Part shown: positions 1-11,597 of the stretch, piece by piece
How the letters are laid out: every line of letters starts with the position of its first letter
Numbering within the stretch: position 1 is the first letter of the stretch
Translations under genes and position numbers: made by a program
Notes under the pieces: generated by a model
What the model was told of the DNA's origin: nothing
What the model saw: only the letters and a program-made list of their open reading frames with translations
The model's database searches: none
Source: Beroe forskalii
Lineage: Eukaryota > Ctenophora > Nuda > Beroida > Beroidae
DNA: 64,000 nt
Assembly: GCA_011033025.1 (NCBI GenBank)
Contig: WFMF01000108.1
Span: 248,001-312,000 of the forward strand
Direction: 5' to 3'

Positions 1-109
1 AATAGCTTAACATCCGAATTCGTTTCAGCATACATTGATAATAAATAAACAAGTTCATTGCTGAGATATACCTATCGAGTGATTAAATAATGAATGGGAG
101 TGTGGTCTT

Positions 110-940
110 ATAAGGCTAAACCTGGATAAGGCTTTTTATCCAGGTTTATAAGGTTTAGGCTTATCCAGGTTAAGCCTTATCAAGGATGAGCCTTATCAAG
201 ATTGAAATCTTGATAAGGCTAATCCTTGATAAGGCTAAACCTGGATAAGGCTAAACCTTGATTAGGCTAAACCTTGATATAAGGCTAAACCTTGATGAGG
301 CTAAACCCTGATAAGGCTAAACCTTAATACTTTAATAAGGCTAAACCTTGATAAGGCTAAACCTTGAAAAGGCTAAACCTTGACAACGCTAAACCTTGAT
401 AAGGCTAAACCTTGATAAGGCTAAACTCTGATAAGGCTAAACCTGGATAACGTTAAACCTTGATAAGGCTAAACCTTGATAAAGCTAAACCTTGATAAGG
501 CTGAACCTTGATAAGGCTAAACCTTGATAATGCTAAACCTTGATTAGGCTAAACTCTGATAAGGCTAAACCCTGATAAGGCTAAACCTTAATAAGGCTAA
601 ACTCTGATAAGGCTAAACTCTGATAAAGCTAAACCTTGATTAGGCTAAACCTTGATAAGGCTAAACTCTGATAAGGCTAAACCTTGATATAAGGCTAAAC
701 CTTGATTAGGCTAAACTCTGATAAGGCTAAACCCTGATAAGGCTAAACCTTAATAAGGCTAAAGTCTGATAAGGCTAAACTCTGATAAGGCTAAACCTTG
801 ATATAAGGCTAAACCTTGATTAGGCTAAACTCTGATAAGGCTAAACCCTGATAAGGCTAAACCTTAATAAGGCTAAAGTCTGATAAGGCTAAACCCTGAT
901 AAGGCTAAACCTTAATAAGGCTAAAGTCTGATAAGGCTAA
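110..940. repeat. 16-bp minisatellite (AAGGCTAAACCTTGAT)
   Basis: About 50 tandem copies of a 16-bp unit (AAGGCTAAACCTTGAT and variants with CTCTGAT, CCCTGAT or CTTAAT). Variants recur in the same order, giving a higher-order pattern in the second half. The first 100 bp has units in both orientations, forming small inverted repeats around TATCCAGG. The array ends about 22 bp downstream (in minus-strand sense) of the donor of the exon at 962-1048, so it probably lies in an intron of that gene. Confidence 0.95.
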
Positions 941-961
941 ACAGCAGCTCAGGAATACTAC

Positions 962-1048
962 CTGTCCGGTTTCCACGTTGGTTATCCGCAGTAACTGAAT
1001 GTCCTCAAGGTCAACCAAGTCACTGAATGTCTTCAGCTTCTTGTTTTC
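962..1048 (-). CDS. Internal exon of an unidentified gene
   Basis: On the minus strand a stop-free 87-nt segment (29 codons, phase 0 at both ends) is bounded by a good acceptor (tgcatactttcag before GAAAACAAG) and a donor (GGACAG then gtagta). The peptide begins ENKKLKTFSDLVDLEDIQLL and ends RITNVETGQ. It has mixed, protein-like composition and codons mostly ending in G or C, unlike the AT-rich surroundings. I do not recognise the family. Neighbouring exons should lie above 1.1 kb (5') and left of the window (3'); none was found up to 4.5 kb. It could be a chance ORF, but the paired splice sites and preserved phase argue for a real exon. Confidence 0.5.
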
Positions 1049-1130
1049 CTGAAAGTATGCAAATTGTATTATTGACTTGTTATTTATGAAATGTACATAA
1101 CGTAGCATTAGTTATGTACCTCTTAAGCAG

Positions 1131-2146
1131 GTTAAGTACTACTTACTACATTTCATTGTACATTCACAGCATTTAACATTCATTGTACATTCACAATGAA
1201 TGTATTCGTAACGACTGAGAGAGCAATAAACACCAGAACGTACAACGCAGTATTTAAATACTTATGCCATCTTATGCATTCCATGGATGATGGAGTGTAC
1301 GCTAAGGTTCGAGGCGGTTCAAGGTACAAGTGAGATTACACAACCAGGGATCACAGGAAAGGGTTAAATTAACATTAATTAAACGACTTTAAAGTAATAA
1401 TCTAAAGATTAACAACACCTATCAGAAGTTGCAAATTCGCTCAAATTTCTGGCACTTGGCCAGTTTAACCTTTAAACGACTTTTAACCAATTTGAACGTT
1501 TCAGTGAGACCATCTGGACCTGGTTCAAACATCCGGCTTACAATTCTGCCAGGATAACATTTTCTATGCCATATATATAATATCACTCACATCACATATA
1601 TTATGATTAGATAAACGCTTTCAGATTTATCATATAGAATATTATGCAATCCGGGAAGAAGCTGCTTCGTCGTCACGTAATTATTTGAACGGTTTGGTAT
1701 AGCATCTTATAATATCACAAAGAACTGCTGCGTGTATTACCATCAGACACGTATAGAATACAAAACATACAATTATAAAAAGCAAGACGTACATAAAATA
1801 AAAAATATATAAAAAGCAAGACGAATATAAAATACAAAATATAAAAGAGATATAAAATACACGCACGCCGAACGGGGGGAAATTAATATGTACGGGAGTG
1901 TTTCGTACGTTTACAAGTCCTAATTTCCTGACGGTTGGAAGAGTGATTAGAGTTACTGATTGTCAAATCCATGCGAAAGTCTGGGACATTTCAGTTCGTT
2001 CAAACCAAAAATATTCTCTTATGTTTCCCGTACTTATTGTATGTTGTTTAAACGAGTTTAGAAGGATCTGGACGAAACTCATCATAAGGCGACTACAGTA
2101 ACTGATCAAACTTCTTTAGACGGACGATCATCGTCAAAATTATCAA
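1131..2146. other. Intergenic or intronic, no gene recognised
   Basis: AT-rich sequence with no ORF or exon I can support. It contains a short direct duplication of CATTGTACATTCACA near 1160-1195. Confidence 0.5.
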
Positions 2147-2356
2147 CGACTATATATTATATGTACTTTAGAGGCGTAAGACGAACACGCAGACAATATA
2201 GAGCCCTGCGCGAGCAGCTCTATAATATCCCCAAATGTCGACAGCGAAGCTGGAGACATTTAAATGATTTAAGTGCGAGGCGAAGCGAAGCTGAGCCGAG
2301 TGCTCTAAATCATATTTCTGCGGTGAGTTCGAGCCTCTAAAGTACTATAGTAGTCG
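2147..2356. mobile_element. Fold-back (MITE-like) element with three internal hairpins
   Basis: The outer ends are inverted copies (CGACTAtatattatatGTACTTTAGAGGC against the complement of GCCTCTAAAGTACTATAGTAGTCG). Three separate stem-loops lie inside: TATAGAGC/GCTCTATA, ATGTCGAC...GGAGACAT, and ATGATTTA...TAAATCAT with a GCGAGGCGAAGC loop. There is no coding capacity. The plan resembles the hairpin clusters near 9.3 kb and 14.7 kb. No target duplication could be settled. Confidence 0.55.
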
Positions 2357-2945
2357 AACGGTGTACACAAGACACACCCTGTAACATAATAATAAAAAAT
2401 GCTTGTTTACACAAAACAAAAAAGCGCATAACTCAGCCGTTTTTTGAGCAATTTTGATCAAACTTTCAGGATATTACGGGCAAGATATGACCAATATAAT
2501 CCTGGAGTAGCTAACAATGTTGACCTCCAGAAATTGAGATATGACAAATAAACTGGTGTTTTGTTTTAAAGTTCCCGCTTAATAAGTGGCTTTTCGGTCA
2601 TTACTCCGCTTCTGGAGCTCAAAAATGAATCTAAACTTCACTGAGATGTTGCTTATATCTAGCTCTTAATATCAAAACTTGTCGTGAGACTACTATATAA
2701 CGGTATACACATATTATCTCGAGATGCGTTTCAATCGATCCCACCTCCCTCCGCCCTCGGGTATGATCGAGAATGGCCAGTGGGCAGTAATAGGTATATT
2801 TATTATTTGAAAATTAAGCTTCATAGATGGTAAATTACTTAATAACATCTTCAGAAAATGACACTGATCATCACTTCAAATTATAGAAATATCATTAATA
2901 CAGTCAAATCTGCCTCAAAAAGGGGTAAAAAGTGGACAAATTCTA
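2357..2945. other. No gene recognised
   Basis: About 600 bp of ordinary AT-rich DNA between the fold-back element and the satellite array. Nothing could be assigned. Confidence 0.5.
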
Positions 2946-2949
2946 CACC

Positions 2950-4485
2950 AAGCGATTTTGCATGGATTCTATGGTTTTTTGCATGAAAAATCGATCTAAC
3001 AACTTTCCACACCTCTCCGGAGTGTGGAAAGTGCCGAAAAATCGATTTTTAGCTGAGGCGCAGCCGACTGATATGTAAAAAATCGTATCTCGGCTCAGGA
3101 AGGTCGTAGAGACTTCATCTTGGGCGGAAAGTGTGCGCAATGAGCATGTTTATATACAATTGTCAACAAAAAATATGCCCTAAAATGCTCAGGAATGGAG
3201 TTACGGGCGAAAAACAGATTTTTTGGGCAGGCGCAAGACCTGCTTAAGGAGAATTTTGTATCTCTGTCTTGGATGGTCGTAGAAACTTCATCTTAGGCGG
3301 AAAATGTGCGCAATGGCCATGTTTATATACAATTGTTGACAAAAATATGCCCTAAAATGCTCAGGAACGGAGTTACAGGCGAAAAACAGATTTTTTGGGC
3401 AGGCGCAAGACCTGCATAAGGCGAATTTTGTATCTCAGTCCAGGAAGGTCGTAAAGACTTCATCTTGGGCGGAAAATGTGCGCAATGGCCATGTTTATAT
3501 ACAATTGTTCACAAAAATATGCCCTAAAATGCTAAGGAACGGAGTAACGGGCGAAAAACTGCTTTTTCCGGCAGACGCAAGACCTGATTTAGGCGAATTT
3601 TTTTATCTCAGTCCAGGAAGGTCGTAGAGACTTCATGTTGGGCGGAAAATGTGCGCAATGGCCATGTTTATATACAATTGTCAACAAAAATATGCCCTAA
3701 AATGCTCAGGAATGGAGTTACGGGCGAAAAACAGATTTTTTGGGCAGGCGCAAGACCTGCTTAAGGAGAAATTTGTATCTCTGTCTTGGATGGTCGTAGA
3801 AACTTCATCTCAGGCGGAAAATGTGCGCAATGGCCATGTTTATATACAATTGTTGACAAAAATATGCCCTAAAATGCTCAGGAACGGAGTAACGGGCGAA
3901 AAACAGATTTTTTGGGCAGGCGCAAGACCTGCATAAGGCGAATTTTCTATCTCAGTCCAGGAAGGTAGTAGAGACTTCATCTTGGGCGGAAAATGTGCGC
4001 AATGAGCATGTTTATATACAATTGTCAACAAAAATATGCCCTAAAATGCTCAGGAATGGAGTTACGGGCGAAAACAGATTTTTGGGCAGGCGCCAAAGAC
4101 CTGCAAAAGGCGAATTTTGTATCTCAGTCCAGGAAGGTCGTAGAGACTTCATCTTGGGCGGAAAATGTGCGCAATGGCCATGTTTATATACAATTTTTCA
4201 CAAAAATATGCCCTAAAATGCTAAGGAACGGAATAACGGGTGAAAAACTGATTTTTTGGGCCAACACAAGACCTGATTTAGGCCAATTTTGTATCTCAGT
4301 CCAGGAAGGTTGTAGAGAGTTCATCTTGGGCGGAAAATGTGCGCAATGGCCATGTTTATTCTGTACGACTTGCTGATAAAAGAGTAAAGGGATAAACATG
4401 TGCCCTGAAATTCTCAGGAAGAAAGTTATAGGCGAAAATGAAATTTGGCGATGGTTTGAGACGATTTTCATATAATCACTGTCCA
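2950..4485. repeat. 172-bp satellite array, about 8-9 monomers
   Basis: Direct repeats with a period close to 172 bp. The anchor GTGCGCAATGGCCATGTTTA recurs near 3136, 3309, 3481, 3654, 3826, 3997, 4169 and 4343. Monomers differ by a few percent and small indels. All short ORFs here are repeat translations. The array stops where the left arm of the inverted duplication begins, and its last monomer is diverged. Confidence 0.93.
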
Positions 4486-6135
4486 CGACATCTCGGATAA
4501 AGTTTAAATATCTCTGCACAACTGCCGACTTAAAAGTTAAAAAGAGACCCGCGCTCTAAACAAAGACACCAAATATTCAAAAATTCAATCCGTCGATTTT
4601 CGCATTGGCAATTTGTGCCCCAACTGTACTTGCACATATGCGTAACAAACTTCAATAAGTTACAAAATACATGATACAAACAGAACTCAATCCCACGTCA
4701 ATAAGTTAAAGCTTAAAATGATAAAATAAACCTAAAATTAAAAAAAAACAGGATCTACTATCTGGTGAACTTCTGTTTCTTGTTTTTCTGTTTAAACTTA
4801 TCACTGTACGATTTGTTCTGACGTTTGTTACTACTGTTCACCGTTAAATTCACTGCCGGCGGTACTTGGAAACCGAATGATTTGGCAACGAGCTAAGTCC
4901 AGATCATCGACTGAGAAGACGGTTTTGAGGGGAGATGCGTACGCCTGAATGTATCCTCGATACGCTTCTTTGGCACTTTTGAAGAGGTAGAAGTTCTTTG
5001 TGATCAACTTTTCCAACTGCGATAAAGAGAGAGGGTTAGGTGAGAAGGTTAGGTGTCGCAAGTTCGAAAAATGAAAATAATTCCGAAATTTCTGAGACGC
5101 GCGGCACCGAATTCCACATGTGCGTGCGTGTTAAAAAAGCAGTGTCACGTACGTACACATGGGGGTCGTGTGGAAATTTTCAGAACTCGCCATATCTACG
5201 TTTAATGAGTCACACTCACAGTGATGTATTGTTCACTGCGTACATATAATTACCACAGACAAAACCGCAAGCGGCTGTCATAGCAACCCCCTCACAGAGT
5301 CACAGGGGCGCCGCTTTTTAATTGTAAGAGGTTATCATGATCTGAACATACGTTATTAAGCGTCAAACGTAGAAATAATTGGTTTAAATCCTTGAAATAG
5401 TGATTTCCCTAATTTCTACAAAACGTCTACGTGAACTCACGTGCACTTCATTTCTATCGGCCATTTCTTGTTTTATTCAAGTACCAAGTAAGTTAAAATG
5501 TTTTTTCAGTCACTATCGTATAGTACAACAGCCCTGCACTTTTGGAATTCGGCCTGAAATTGGACAGCCAAATTTTCGACTTTTTTCAAAGTGGCTCAAA
5601 TTTACGTTTTGAGGACCACCACACCTTTCCCTTAAATCGGGACGACTTGAAACTTTTTACCCTTGATATTTGGCTGAGAAAGAACATCAATACGCCTGGA
5701 AAAGATGGAGCAATGTTCGTGAGCTGAGATATAGATGCTCAAAGTCGCCATATTTTGGCCTAGCAAGGATCATCGATTTTTGGAGGCCTCCCACGACCTC
5801 ATTTTTTCACCAATCACCATGAAACTTCTCTAGTGGCTAAAACTCGAGGTTTAGATGCTACATGAGTCGGGAAATCATGACGCGGTAGAAAAATTTTCCG
5901 ATACAGTGCTTCAAAGTGGTCCAAAATTACGTTTTTTCGCTAAAATCGTGATTTTATCGATTTTGATGACGTCATAACAGCGAAAAAATCGATCTTTGAA
6001 ACTTCTTACATAGCCTATAACAATCTCCCATCTTAGCAGAAAAAAACCCGCACTCGATCATGTCTGTATCTTTTATGGTTTTCGCGTTTACCCTGACACA
6101 AATTGGGTCCTAAATTATCACGTCTATAAGTATAT

Positions 6136-6282
6136 ACCACCAAAACCGTTGGACGGTTGGTCTAGTAACCCCCCGCTGGTTTGGATGTGATCAGCCCATT
6201 TTGTCTCTTTTCAGGTTCCGTTGTCACATCCAAACCCGCGGGGGGGGGGTTACTAGACCAACCGTCCAACGGTTTTGGTGGT
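6136..6282. repeat. Long hairpin (about 55-bp arms)
   Basis: The arm at 6136-6190 (starting ACCACCAAAACCGTTGGACG) is nearly perfectly complementary to 6224-6282, with a loop of about 33 bp. The only differences are in a run of C/G. It looks like a small MITE or fold-back nested in the larger insertion. Confidence 0.85.
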
Positions 6283-6311
6283 GATATCTTGACAGATGTA
6301 TGTAGTTTAAA

Positions 6312-6515
6312 CCCATGTTACTCGGACCCCAGTTATTCGGACCCCCGTTATTCGGACCCCCGTTATTCGGACTCCCGTCATTCGGGCCCCGTTATGCGGA
6401 CCCCTGTTATTCGGACCCCCGTTATTCGGACCCCCGTCATTCGGACCCCCGTTATTCAGAACCCCGTTATTCAGAACCCCGTTATTCAGAACCCCGTTAT
6501 TCAGACCCCCGTTAG
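6312..6515. repeat. 15-bp minisatellite (TTCGGACCCCCGTTA)
   Basis: About 13-14 copies of a 15-bp unit, with a late variant TTCAGAACCCCGTTA. Because 15 is a multiple of 3, both strands give open frames (for example YSDPR repeats). I read these as repeat translation, not genes. Confidence 0.92.
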
Positions 6516-6765
6516 TCGTATTTAAACTCATTTCAACATAATCAAGTCGAAAATCCCGTGTAAACATAAATTTCTTCAAATCCCCTAATTTCTACAAAAC
6601 GTCCGTGTGTACTCACGTGCTGAAATATGGCAACTAGATCTAATTTCACGTGCATTAGTCGTATTTAAACTCATTTCAACGTAATCAAGTCGAAAATCCC
6701 GTGTAAATATCAATTTCTTTAAATCCCCTAATTTCTACAAAACATCCGCGTCAACTCACGTGCTC
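6512..6765. repeat. About 140-bp tandem duplication
   Basis: Two copies beginning AGTCGTATTTAAACTCATTT and ending in ACTCACGTGCT. The shared tail CTAATTTCTACAAAACGTC occurs a third time near 5410, so this module was copied at least twice within the insertion. Confidence 0.8.
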
Positions 6766-7889
6766 CACTAGTTCATCGTATATTTCCCATCCCTATTCAC
6801 TGCAAGACATGGAGAAACCATTATCAGTAGACCATCGTATCACAGAATAGGATTACAGTACAATTTTTCGTCATAAACGTAATTTCAATCAATTTGCAGT
6901 TCAATTTTTTAGAAGCCTCCCACGACAACAATCTTCGACCGATCGCCCTGAAACTCGTTTTATAGCTAAATCTTAAGGTCTTAAAAGCAGCATATCAAAG
7001 TAAAACATAATCCGATGAAAACTCTTTGAGTTAGAGATGTCCAAAGTAGCGCAAAATAGCGTTCTATCGCAAAATACGCTATTTTAGTGGTTTTACGCGA
7101 TTTTGATGACGTCATCACAGCACCCAAATAGACTCAAACCAACTTCCCATATAGCCTATAAGACAATTCCACCTTAGTACAACATACTTTGACCGGTCTC
7201 ATCTCAAGATAAGTTGCAGTTCTTGACACCTCACTCATTTAACTTTTTTCCTATAATTTGGAAATCGATTTTCACCGTACCTTAGAAAATCGCGTATATC
7301 TCGATGAAAATCGAGATAGCCCAATAATCCGTATGATTTTCTGAAAGCTCTTTAAATTTGCTAAAAATTGTTCCGAAAAATCAGACCATATCTCCTTTCC
7401 TTCTTGGTGAAAAATGCGCTCGAAATTAGCCTATTTTCGCTAAAAAGAAACAAAATTTCGCTAAGTTGATGACGTCATAGTGACGTGAAAATGACGTCAC
7501 CAGAACTTCTCTTATAGCCTATAACATTTTCCCATCTTAGATCAACAAAACCTGACCTCGATCATGGCTCTACCATTTCCCGTTCTTGACATCTCATCGT
7601 TTTAAATTTGCTCCTAACGATCATGATATATATATCTATATTAATAATTTCAGAGTGTTCGTGCATCTGTCTGTCTGTGTAAAATGACTATTTAAGAAGT
7701 GCATTTGATATTTTTGATCGTTTTTTTCGGGAAAATCTTCTCCCAATTAAGGGGCTTATTATTATTCAAGGAAAATTTGAATTGGACCATCCGTTGATTA
7801 GTTATATATTAGCCAATTTTGAGGGTACTTATAAGCGTGCAATAATTTGTAACAGTGCATGACCGATTTGATTGTTTGTTTTGGCATCA

Positions 7890-8030
7890 TTTCTGCTCAT
7901 CGTGCAATAACTAATGATAGTGCATTTTGCAATTAAAATGCTCATGCAAATAAGTTGTTCGAAAGTGCAATAATTTATAATAGAGCATTTTGCAATTAAA
8001 ATGCTCATGCAAATAAGTTGTATTATTGCA
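7890..8030. repeat. About 62-bp repeat with octamer ATGCAAAT, first pair
   Basis: One partial and one full unit of a sequence running from AAGTGCAATAATTTATAATA to TGCTCATGCAAATAAGTTG. The same unit returns twice at 9075-9200. Each unit contains a perfect ATGCAAAT octamer and a CATTTTGCAATTAAAATG palindrome. Confidence 0.85.
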
Positions 8031-8119
8031 CTTCTAAAAATTATGCTCTGAATAGTTATGGGATGATGATTATAGAACCCTCTGACGTTTTCTGTAATAT
8101 ATAGAGACTTGCCTGATCG

Positions 8120-8232
8120 GGTCCATATTGGGTTAGACCCTCGCCCTACAGGCTCGGGCCAAAACCGGATACATCCCTCGGGCTAACGCTCTCTGGAAGC
8201 ATCCCAAAATGGACCCGATAGGCGTGTGTCTA
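8120..8232. repeat. Imperfect hairpin, GC-rich
   Basis: CGGGTCCATATTGGG near 8118 is complementary to CCCAAAATGGACCCG near 8202, with inner CCCTCG/CGGGCT pairings. It is a fold-back inside the larger insertion; no ORF here is credible. Confidence 0.55.
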
Positions 8233-9074
8233 TGCTTTTTATACATAGATTCGTCTGGGTTATTGCGTGAGGATTCAGTCAGCGGGAGGGGATAAAAAAT
8301 AGAGCGATAGACATGCTGCCAGAATCCCTCTATCGAATACATTCACTGTCTCTACCACATAGTTTCAGTGTAATGTACTCCTTTCAAACAACACGCACTC
8401 TTACTAGCAAATGTGTACCAAATCAAATGCAAATGTTTCGTTCCCGCGAGAATCTCTCTAAACATGTAATTACCGTCCCACGTGACTCGCACACGTGCCA
8501 CTGTTACTGTACCAAATCAAGGTCACGTGTTGCGCGCGCACGTGCCACTGCTTTCGGAGCACTATCCTTCAGCAAACGGTTTCTCATTCTCTCATTCACA
8601 GTTTCTGTTGAGTTTTGCCGTTCTGGCTCTTCTTATCTGTTTACACGGCGAGAAAGTCCATTTACCTCTTTTGCATGCCCTGCAGATTATATCGCAATGC
8701 CCTTATTCGTTAATATTGTTTTTGTTGTATTGATTCTTTGATCGATATTGTTTTTGTTGTTGCATTTGTAATCGTACAATAGTGCTCTTTGAGACACTCA
8801 TTTTTAACTCATTAAATTATCAATTATTTCTGTTCATAAACCATCCTTCTCCTTCAGTGATTATTTGTATCATAATTTTTATTTGTATCATAATTTCCAT
8901 TTTTTCGTTCCTTTAGTTAACAAATTGTTTAATTTTAAAAGGCGTATCGTAATGAATTTTAGACTTATTTGTAACACACGGTAACAGCTGTCACTGCGCG
9001 TCACGTGACCAACTTTATCATATAGCAGCTGATTCACCTTTTCATAAGTCAAATTGACGAACAATAGGTTTTCA

Positions 9075-9200
9075 TCGAAAGTGCAATAATTTATAATAGA
9101 GCATTTTGCAATTAAAATGCTCATGCAAATAAGTTGAATCAAAGTGCAATAATTTATAATACAGCATTTTGCAATTAAAATGCTCATGCAAATAAGTTTT
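9075..9200. repeat. About 62-bp octamer repeat, second pair
   Basis: Two direct, nearly identical copies of the unit seen at 7890-8030, each with ATGCAAAT. The two pairs are about 1.1 kb apart in the same orientation, so they resemble flanking direct repeats of the intervening segment. Confidence 0.88.
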
Positions 9201-9241
9201 AATATCGTTTTCCTCACATTGGCTAATACACTAAGAGCATG

Positions 9242-9376
9242 GCTTGGGATACGCTAATTACAGTTATTGCACTCGGCTTCGCCTCGTGCAATAACTAGAG
9301 TTATCACACTCGGCTTCGCCTCGTGACGATAACCCAAATTATTGCACTCGGCTTCGCCTCGTGCTTGGTATACGCA
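9242..9376. repeat. Triple hairpin cluster (GCACTCGGCTTCGCCTCGTGC)
   Basis: Three successive palindromes sit here: a perfect 33-bp one (GTTATTGCACTCGG... and complement), a second with CACACTCGGC..., and a third with TTATTGCACTCGG. They lie between imperfect direct repeats GCTTGGGATACGC and GCTTGGTATACGC, which may be an old target duplication. Confidence 0.7.
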
Positions 9377-9969
9377 TTCACTCGAGAGGGGTCGACTTCT
9401 ACGTAAAATTTGACGAGGAATCGTTTAAGATAGGTTTCGAAGCTCTCAGATGCTTCCTTCACTATTTTCAAACGCAAGTTTTTTTTTTCTTACTGTGAGG
9501 GGGTTGCCGTCCTTGCCAGGACGGAAATACTGTACATTTCACACCTTTTAACTCTATAGATCTCTTTATAGACTCTATAGATCTCCTAGACAATAGATCC
9601 ATATTGCAACATACACACTGCGCCCTGATGATTGCAACACCATAGGACACATTACCAGATGATTTACTAATTGCCTATATGTAGCAGTATATATAACTAT
9701 ACTCTCTCTCCAGATGTTTATATTCGACTAAACGCTGCGCACGAGGAAGAGGCGGGTAGGATGGAGTCATTATCATAGCTCAATGTAGTGAGTTGATGAC
9801 GTTGAACCGCCTATTTCTCACGCGTGGCGTATAGTAGTAGATCTCCTCGGCTATACACAAAGTACTGGCACTTGCAGTGCTAGCAGAACACATATCGATT
9901 ACTTACCTGAGCTTGTACATTTGCTATCTTGTTGTTGCTGAAGTTGTACTCGTTGAGTGGTACCTGCAA

Positions 9970-10165
9970 ATACATACCTAGTAGTTAGATGGTACTGTAT
10001 TGAAAGTAGTTAGATGGTACATTCATACGATATACATACATTGTAGTTAGATTGTACTGCATTACCAGTAGTTCTGATGGTACATACATAGTAGTTGGAT
10101 GGTACATACATACGATAAACATACATTGTAGTTAGATTATACTGCATTACAAGTAGTAAGATGGT
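9970..10165. repeat. Intronic minisatellite (GTAGTTAGATGGTAC), left arm
   Basis: Irregular copies of GTAGTTAGATGGTACATACA directly upstream (gene sense) of the acceptor of DDX18 exon 5. In gene sense the unit reads GTACCATCTAACTAC and resembles the start of that exon, GTACCGCTCAACGAATAC, so the array may derive from the intron-exon junction. The right arm has a longer version at 23715-24005. Confidence 0.75.
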
Positions 10166-11597
10166 ACATTTGCAATGGATTTGGTACTTAATTTTAATAG
10201 ACTTGTAGAAATAAGCGCATCAATAAACCTTAAAAACCTAGCGTATTGAACATGGACACACCCAGGTTGAATCGAACCTAAAATTTCTCACTAAGTCAAT
10301 AATTCCGCCTAACTAACATTGCAGTTAAACAATTCGTTCCCACCTGCTCACCTAGCTATCATGCGTCACAGTTCACCCGCATGGGAATTTGCAAACAAAT
10401 CTTACACACATATCTACACCCCAATTAACCACCCCCATTACCCAATACTCTGCAACCCCCATTACCCAATACCCATTACCCACCCCACCCCCATCACCAA
10501 ATACCCACCCCCATTACCCACCTTGGCATGCTTAAGGTATCTGAGGAAGGCTATTTCTTTTGGTAGCAGGAAGAGGAGGGCGTTGCCCGCCCCACCTGCC
10601 CTGGCTGTCCGTCCCACCCGGTGGATGTACTCCTTTGGATCGTCCGGTGGATCGAACTGGATGATCCAGTCCACTGCCGGAATATCCAGACCTCGAGCAG
10701 CAACGTCCGTACAGAACAACACGCCGCTCTTAGCGTTACAGAACTCAAAGAACGTGGTGGTGCGCTTCTGCTGCTTTTGTTTGCCCTGAGAATATGGGAA
10801 TATTATGCACATAATTCAGTTAGGCTGCCTTAGTCATGGGGTTGGTGTAACGGTCTGTTGCGTTTACTTTGACTGTTCTACACTCTTATTCAGTTGTTTT
10901 AATCACTTCAATTCAGTGTAAACAGTTCCCATCTTCATAAAAGCATCGAAATTGAAAGAAAAAATTTTCAGTATTTTTCTGTTATAAAAATAATCTAGTA
11001 AAATCAAAATGGTATAACTTTATCTAAATGAAAGCCTAAATGAGCATCATACTTGAGCTATATACAGTACATGAATACATGATAAATTCCCCTCATGCTT
11101 TACAGACATTAAACACGACCAGATCAAATAAACTGTTACATATAAAACGGTACAAATATGGTCAAATCACGGCAGCTCGACTTCCTCCACTTACATGAAT
11201 GTCTTTAACGGGGATGTCAATGTAGTTGAAGAGCTCTGCATGGTACTTGACGGAGTTGCAGCTCGAGAAGAAGACCATGCACTTCTTGTCCTTGTTCTTC
11301 TTGACAAAGGTGAAGAGAAGCATGAAACGCTTGTCACTCGGGCATACTACGTATCCCTAATGAGATATGTGAGAGTTAGAGAAACAAACAAACATACCGC
11401 TTTCGATATGGAAGTGCGAGAGGGACAAACAAAAAAAGGAACAAACAAACGAACAAACCTGAGCCCTAACCGGTCCGACATACAATACAAATACCACACT
11501 AAGTCTGGAGGATGTATAGCTCGATGGGGTATAAATCTCCAGTAATGACACGATCATCCAGTGAGATATCAGGCACACAAAGTAACAAGAAACCTCT

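Larger units (their letters stand above)
5760..7620. repeat. Three diverged internal repeats with GATGACGTCAT cores
   Basis: Segments around 5770-6120, 6905-7240 and 7380-7615 share the same order of motifs. First comes AGCCTCCCACGAC (first two copies only), then a GATGACGTCAT palindrome (three copies), then ATAGCCTATAA, and then CATCTTAG or CACCTTAG. Overall similarity is weak, so these are old duplications inside the insertion. No coding capacity was seen. Confidence 0.6.
5253..9527. mobile_element. 4.3-kb Helentron-like insertion in the left arm
   Basis: The right arm gives the empty site: ATAATTA joined directly to TACTGTACATTT. The left arm reads ATAATTA, then about 4.27 kb, then TACTGTAC, with no target duplication and insertion between A and T. 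Both ends carry a small hairpin (CCGC/GCGG at the left; CCGTCCT/AGGACGG at the right). Next to the hairpins is a subterminal inverted repeat, CAACCCCCTCACAG (about 5285 and, complemented, 9496). Hairpin ends, subterminal inverted repeats and no target duplication suit the Helentron branch of Helitrons. I found no Rep/helicase ORF, so it is non-autonomous or composite. Its inside is itself repetitive (see sub-features). Confidence 0.65.

Noticed and set aside
6181-6579. Overlapping frames rich in YSDPR / NNGVL
   Set aside because: Repeat translation of the 15-bp minisatellite.
8313-8741. 142-residue plus-strand frame
   Set aside because: Inside the Helentron-like insertion; no domain, no splice context, AT-rich codon use.
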